From assembly GCA_934234005.1 (NCBI GenBank), contig CAKQHC010000058.1, forward strand, positions 1 to 10,072: a stretch of DNA of 10,072 bases, written 5' to 3'. Positions 6,270 through 10,072 of the stretch are shown here, piece after piece. Numbering within the stretch: the stretch's first letter is position 1; every line of letters starts with the position of its first letter. The notes below the pieces were generated by a model. The model searched no databases. It had not been told where the DNA came from and saw only the letters and a program-made list of their open reading frames with translations. The translations under genes and the position numbers were made by a program. The DNA comes from an uncultured Methanomassiliicoccales archaeon (GTDB lineage Archaea; Thermoplasmatota; Thermoplasmata; Methanomassiliicoccales; Methanomethylophilaceae).

Positions 6270-7184
6270 ATGAAAGGGATTGTTCTGTATAACGGGTATT
6301 CGGATATGCCCCAATACAGGCATCAGATTTCCAGATTTGTCGAAGAGTTTGAATTCGCAGGAGTTTGTGTCGATGCAATTCCGAATGACATGTTCGGATT
6401 CTGCATAAAAGAGGGCAAATCCGCAACCGATTTTGATTTTGATTTCTGTTTATATCTCGATAAGGACGATTATGTATCAAGTCTGATAGAGAAAATGGGA
6501 AAACCGATTTTCAACAGGTCGCGTTCCATTATAGAATGCGATGACAAGATGCTGACATACATTTCATTGATTGACAAAGGCATCAGAATGCCCGATACTA
6601 CGCCGGGACCTTTGTTTTACGACCCTAATATGTCTGTCAGGCCGGATTGTTTTGATATTCTTGAGAAGAGATACGGTTATCCCGTGATTGTTAAAGAATC
6701 GTTCGGTTCTTCCGGCAGGGGCGTATACATCGCATATGACAGGGGAGAATTGGAATCAATACTGACTGAACTGAGGGGTCGGAAATACATTGTTCAGAAG
6801 TACATAGATTCCAGTAAGGGGGAAGACCTTCGCGTAATTGTCATAGGCGGCAAAGTTATCGGAGGAATGATCAGACATTCCGATAATGATTTCAGATCAA
6901 ATGCGGCTTTGGGTGCCGTATCCTATCCTGCCGATGTTCCGGAAATCAGCAGAAAAATATCCGAAAATGTTGCGGAAATTCTGGGTTTGGATTATTGCGG
7001 GATTGACCTCCTGAAGGATGAGAGCGGGGCATATTCCATTGTATGCGAAGTTAATTCCAATGCATTTTTCATGTCATTCGAGAAAACTACCGGAATTAAT
7101 GTTGCAAAAGCATATGTGGAACATATTTTGAAATCTCTGCAATCGATCGATACATCTAAGGAGCTTCTGATGGACATCCCATAA
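6270..7184 (+). CDS. RimK-like ATP-grasp ligase
   Basis: This 304-residue protein has the ATP-grasp layout. After an N-terminal pre-ATP-grasp domain, the ATP-binding segment PVIVKESFGSSGRGV lies at 138-152, QKYIDSSKGEDLRVIV at 176-191, RSNAALGA at 209-216, and the metal ligands are Asp246 (CGIDLL) and Glu260/Asn262 (CEVNSN). The ending EKTTGINVAKAYVEHI is characteristic of the RimK group. Members join amino acids, usually glutamate, to a carboxylate via an acyl phosphate; methanogen relatives include MptN and CofF, which add glutamate to tetrahydromethanopterin and F420. The FolC homologue next door makes a cofactor-glutamylation role attractive, but the substrate cannot be read from sequence alone. 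The ATG at 6270 has GGCGG ahead of it. Confidence 0.85.
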   Translation: MKGIVLYNGYSDMPQYRHQISRFVEEFEFAGVCVDAIPNDMFGFCIKEGKSATDFDFDFCLYLDKDDYVSSLIEKMGKPIFNRSRSIIECDDKMLTYISLIDKGIRMPDTTPGPLFYDPNMSVRPDCFDILEKRYGYPVIVKESFGSSGRGVYIAYDRGELESILTELRGRKYIVQKYIDSSKGEDLRVIVIGGKVIGGMIRHSDNDFRSNAALGAVSYPADVPEISRKISENVAEILGLDYCGIDLLKDESGAYSIVCEVNSNAFFMSFEKTTGINVAKAYVEHILKSLQSIDTSKELLMDIP

Positions 7185-7206
7185 TTCTGGAGACATCGGC
7201 ATAGAA

Positions 7207-7217
7207 TAATATAATAA
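7207..7217 (+). promoter_or_regulatory. Weak TATA-like element before folC
   Basis: TAATATAATAA lies in the 40-base gap between the ATP-grasp and folC genes. A start about 25 bases downstream (near 7238) would favour translation from the TTG at 7246 or the ATG at 7264 over the TTG at 7225. Confidence 0.25.
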
Positions 7218-7224
7218 TTCGCAG

Positions 7225-8502
7225 TTGGTCAGCCCGGAGATTCAATTGGACCCTGAAGGGAATATGGCCTGGTTCAAGGGCCTTTCGGGCAAAGGGATGA
7301 AACCCGGTCTGGAAAACATAACAGAGCTTCTTAGACTTCTGGGAAATCCTCAGAATGACATAAAATGCATTCATGTTGCCGGTACGGACGGAAAAGGTTC
7401 CGTATGTGCTATGATTGATTCGATTCTGAGATCATCCGGATTCAATGTAGGATGTTTTACTTCGCCGCATATTTTGGCAATTAATGAATGTATCCGTATA
7501 GACGGGAAGGATATAACCGACGGCGATTTGCTTCATCTGATTTCGGTAGTTCGTCCGCATGTTGAATCTTTGGCGGAAAAGGGCATAGACTGTACTTCGT
7601 TTGAAGTTCTTACTGCAATGGCATTGGAGTTCTTTAGCAGGGTGCAGGTAGACATAGCGGTAATCGAAGTCGGAATGGGTGGCAGGTTAGACAGCACAAA
7701 TATAGTTACACCGTTGGTAACTGTGATAAACAATATAGGTCTGGAACATACAGCATATCTTGGTAGCACCATAGAGGAGATAGCATCCGAAAAAGCAGGC
7801 ATAATGAAGCCCGGAATTCCGTGTGTTACTATGAACGGGGACGATGCATTCAGAGCAATACATGCCAGATCCGAAGAAATCGGATGTCCTCTGCTGCGTA
7901 TTTATCCGGAATCCGTTCAGGTTATGGATAGTAAGCCCGATTCCATAGACATGGTGTTCAGAGACGAAATATATACTGTATCGATCCCGGGAAGGCATCA
8001 GGCATATAATGCGGCGCTGGCAATCGCGGCGGTTTCAATGCTTCCCGATTACCACGATTTAATCGAAGAACACGTATCCGAAGGACTGGAAAGCGTATCA
8101 TGGCCATGCAGGATGCAAAAGATGATTGCTATGCCGCTGATTGTGGATGTTACGCATACGAAGTCCGGAGCCGAATGTCTGGCCGATGATATTTCAGAAG
8201 TATACGGAAAAGTAATTCTTGTATTGGGTATGCTTTCGGACAAGGATGCCGACGGTATCTGCCGTACGTTATGTCGGATTTCGGATACGATTATTATAAC
8301 ATCGCCCGATTCAAACAGAGCCATGGACGCAGATACTTTGGCTGATGTTATGTCGCGTTACAAAAAACCGATTGTATGCAAAACTGTATTGAATGCAATG
8401 GACAAGGCTGTTGAAATTCGCGGCGATTTGAATATTTTGGTCACCGGATCTTTCCGTATGGCCGAAGGTGCGTTGAAATGGGTTCAGAAGAAATCTGTCT
8501 GA
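7225..8502 (+). CDS. folC: Folylpolyglutamate synthase / dihydrofolate synthase homologue (Mur ligase family)
   Basis: The 425-residue product has the FolC order of motifs: KPGLENI (26-32), P-loop AGTDGKGSVC (52-61), TSPHI (79-83), EVGMGGRLDSTN (148-159), GLEHTAYLGSTIEEIASEKAGI (172-193 region), GRHQAYNAALA (256-266), WPCRMQ (293-298), DVTHTKSG (308-315), LGMLSDKD (334-341) and TGSF (408-411). It would add glutamate to a folate- or pterin-type cofactor with ATP in the cytosol. Departures from bacterial FolC are GTDGKGS for GTNGKGS, WPCR for WPGR and VTHTK in place of GAHNP; His311 is kept. They may be normal for archaeal members. The start is uncertain: TTG 7225 (longest), TTG 7246 (GGAG six bases upstream) or ATG 7264 (AAGGG three bases upstream). 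The end overlaps nth by 25 bp. Confidence 0.88.
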   Translation: MVSPEIQLDPEGNMAWFKGLSGKGMKPGLENITELLRLLGNPQNDIKCIHVAGTDGKGSVCAMIDSILRSSGFNVGCFTSPHILAINECIRIDGKDITDGDLLHLISVVRPHVESLAEKGIDCTSFEVLTAMALEFFSRVQVDIAVIEVGMGGRLDSTNIVTPLVTVINNIGLEHTAYLGSTIEEIASEKAGIMKPGIPCVTMNGDDAFRAIHARSEEIGCPLLRIYPESVQVMDSKPDSIDMVFRDEIYTVSIPGRHQAYNAALAIAAVSMLPDYHDLIEEHVSEGLESVSWPCRMQKMIAMPLIVDVTHTKSGAECLADDISEVYGKVILVLGMLSDKDADGICRTLCRISDTIIITSPDSNRAMDADTLADVMSRYKKPIVCKTVLNAMDKAVEIRGDLNILVTGSFRMAEGALKWVQKKSV

Positions 8503-9137
8503 TACTTGATAAGTTATCTGAGATATACTTGGGCGGGGCATATCCAGGGCGCAGTTCAGAGGGCCTTAACCCCGAATGGCCGTGCGATCCGTTCCACGTT
8601 CTTATAGCTACTATTCTGTCACAACGCACCAAGGACGACAATACCCGTCGTGCATCGGATGCGTTATTTTCAAAATATAACTCCATTGAAGCGTTGGCTG
8701 ATGCAAATTGCTCTGATGTAGCGGTGTTGATACGTCCTGCTGGATTTCCGAATCAGAAAGGGAAGGCAATTGTAGATTGTTGCAAGATTTTACGCGATGA
8801 ATACGGATGTAAGGTACCGGAAGAGACTGAGGAATTGATTAAACTTCCAATGGTCGGTAGGAAGACTGCAGCATGTGTACGTTCATATGCTATGTGCATA
8901 CCTTCCGTATGTGTGGATACGCACGTCCATCGTATAGCAAATATGATGGGGTTGGTAAAGACCAAAGATCCGGAACAGACTGAATATGCGCTGATGGACA
9001 TAACTCCGCGTGAAAGGTGGTCCGATATCAACCGCTATTTGGTTCGTCACGGTCAGGAGATATGTATTCCGAATCATCCGCGTTGTGGTCGCTGTCCTGT
9101 TTCAAAATATTGCAAGTATGCATCGGATCATATGTGA
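8478..9137 (+). CDS. nth: Endonuclease III (DNA glycosylase/AP lyase)
   Basis: This 219-residue protein is close to the usual length for Nth. It carries LSQRTKDDN (48-56), the helix-hairpin-helix LPMVGRKTAACV (123-134) with catalytic Lys129, catalytic Asp147 in VCVDTHVHRIAN (144-155), and a complete [4Fe-4S] motif C196-x6-C203-x2-C206-x5-C212 at the C-terminus. It removes oxidised pyrimidines from DNA and nicks the abasic site in base excision repair. The ATG at 8478 lies inside the folC end, with GAAGGTG seven bases upstream, so the two are translationally coupled. The link to folC is probably only transcriptional. All key residues are present and nothing suggests loss of function. Confidence 0.95.
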   Translation: MGSEEICLILDKLSEIYLGGAYPGRSSEGLNPEWPCDPFHVLIATILSQRTKDDNTRRASDALFSKYNSIEALADANCSDVAVLIRPAGFPNQKGKAIVDCCKILRDEYGCKVPEETEELIKLPMVGRKTAACVRSYAMCIPSVCVDTHVHRIANMMGLVKTKDPEQTEYALMDITPRERWSDINRYLVRHGQEICIPNHPRCGRCPVSKYCKYASDHM

Positions 9138-9339
9138 TGGCAATATTGCGGTTATGTGTATTCCGTATTCGTATCTGTGTGGTGTAATTTTGTTTACATT
9201 TATGCAACAAGTACAGTAATTCTAATCAGAAGTTGGAACATCGATTATGCAAAATTACCATGTTGTAATAACATCTGGAACAATTTCTTCCCTGCGGATT
9301 TATCGAAAATTTTTATGTCGGCTGAATCCACTGAATCTT

Positions 9340-9347
9340 TTTAAATA
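9340..9347 (+). promoter_or_regulatory. Consensus TATA box of the AAA-ATPase-like gene
   Basis: TTTAAATA is an exact match to the archaeal TATA consensus (TTTAWATA). Its centre is about 28 bases before the ATG at 9372, so the transcript is expected to be leaderless; no ribosome binding site is present. The rest of the gap from 9138 shows no gene, only a short palindrome ATGTT-5-AACAT at 9260-9274. Confidence 0.6.
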
Positions 9348-9371
9348 CAGAACAACAATAACTATTGCTTC

Positions 9372-10072
9372 ATGCATGAAGCTGGTGAATTCAAATTGAA
9401 GGTACCTCAGACAGGAATCGACGATTTTATAGAAATCCGTGACGGAGATTACTATTTCGTGGACAAATCGGAACTGATTTCGGATATTGTTGATGACAGA
9501 AACAAAGTATATCTGTTCACAAGACCGAGGCGTTTCGGTAAATCCCTCAACCTGTCGATGATAAATGCGTTCTTCAACACGAATTATAAAGGAAACACCT
9601 GGTTCGATGACCTGAAGGTTAGCGAACACGAGAACTGTACAAAACTGAAGAACACATTTCCGGTAATTTTCATATCCATGAAAGAACTGGGCATACGCGA
9701 TTTTAATCTATTCCTGTCCGATGTAGCTACAAGGATGTCGGAGTTGTTCGGAGATTTTAGATATCTGTCTGATTCGAATAAAATCGATCAAATTTATAAA
9801 GATTCATTCATAGCAATCAGGAAGAAAGAATCAAACGAATCCGATTTGAAAAACTCTTTGAAGTTTCTATGCAAGATGCTTGAACTTCATCATGGAGTGA
9901 AACCGATTGTTCTTATCGACGAATACGACAATCCGATCAACAGTTCGTTCAATGAAGGCTCTTACGAACAAATCCTTTCATTCCTGAAGGGATTTTATTC
10001 TTCTGTGTTGAAAAGCAACACTCACATGAGTTTCGCTGTTGTTACGGGAATAATGCAGATTGCCAAGGAAAG
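9372..10072 (+). CDS. AAA-ATPase-like protein (AAA_9/DUF1703 type), N-terminal part
   Basis: The frame stays open to the right edge, giving 233 residues. The N-terminus TGIDDFIEIR (14-23) plus YYFVDKSELI (27-36) is the hallmark opening of the AAA_9 family, followed by the degenerate P-loop TRPRRFGKSLNLS (50-62), Walker B LIDEYDNPIN (181-190) and VVTGIMQIAKE (223-233). Full proteins are about 500-570 residues and normally end in a PD-(D/E)XK nuclease-like DUF1703 domain, which is outside this window. These genes are often present in many copies in archaea and gut bacteria, and their role is unknown; mobile-element or defence roles have been suggested for relatives. The ATG at 9372 is chosen because the family's conserved start follows closely and a consensus TATA box sits at leaderless spacing. 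It could also be a truncated copy, which cannot be judged here. Confidence 0.85.
   Translation, partial: MHEAGEFKLKVPQTGIDDFIEIRDGDYYFVDKSELISDIVDDRNKVYLFTRPRRFGKSLNLSMINAFFNTNYKGNTWFDDLKVSEHENCTKLKNTFPVIFISMKELGIRDFNLFLSDVATRMSELFGDFRYLSDSNKIDQIYKDSFIAIRKKESNESDLKNSLKFLCKMLELHHGVKPIVLIDEYDNPINSSFNEGSYEQILSFLKGFYSSVLKSNTHMSFAVVTGIMQIAKE

Noticed and set aside
9138..9371. A possible small RNA or gene in the gap after nth.
   Set aside because: Only short open frames and a five-pair palindrome are visible; no tRNA-like fold or conserved motif was recognised.
9372..10072. Reading the right-edge gene as a typical transposase or IS component.
   Set aside because: The Walker-type motifs and family opening match AAA_9/DUF1703 proteins; no inverted repeats or target duplications are visible.

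Overview
The window looks like part of the chromosome of a methanogenic archaeon, most likely a methylotrophic one (Methanomassiliicoccales is my best guess, from overall impression only). Evidence: a corrinoid protein and a UroD-fold methyltransferase in tandem, TATA-like boxes instead of bacterial -35/-10 elements, T-tract terminators, AT-rich intergenic gaps, a histidine kinase C-terminus of the kind common in methanogens, and no TAG stop codon in the nine genes whose ends are visible. No tRNA, rRNA, CRISPR array or insertion sequence was recognised.

Left part (1-4700): the end of a sensor histidine kinase on the + strand meets, tail to tail, a four-gene run on the - strand. In transcription order this run is a corrinoid protein (4700-4065), a UroD/MtaA-like zinc methyltransferase one base downstream (4063-2975), a small eight-cysteine protein (2928-2599), and a large hydantoinase/oxoprolinase-type ASKHA ATPase (2502-511). 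No conventional substrate methyltransferase (MtmB/MtbB/MttB/MtaB type) and no ferredoxin-type RamA activator lies in the window. A reasonable working model is a methyl-transfer unit in which the UroD-fold protein handles the methyl group on the corrinoid protein, with the ASKHA ATPase and the cysteine-rich protein as candidate corrinoid reactivation or accessory factors. A three-copy GGATCGG/CCGATCC repeat just upstream of the ATPase gene can form mutually exclusive pairings, one of which would cover its ribosome binding site.

Middle (4701-5350): an AT-rich intergenic region of about 310 bp separates the methyl-transfer run from a divergent gene for a small cysteine-containing protein, which may belong with the same system.

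Right part (5351-9137): four + strand genes follow: an asparagine-synthetase-like ATP-pyrophosphatase without a glutaminase domain, a RimK-like ATP-grasp ligase, a FolC/Mur-ligase-family folylpolyglutamate synthase homologue, and endonuclease III overlapping the folC end by 25 bp. The first three are all ATP-dependent amide or peptide-bond-forming enzyme types, so a role in cofactor tailoring such as glutamylation is possible. They are interrupted by at least one good terminator hairpin, so they are probably not one operon.

Right edge (9138-10072): after a gap of about 235 bp with an excellent TATA box, a AAA-ATPase-like gene (AAA_9/DUF1703 family type) begins and runs off the window.
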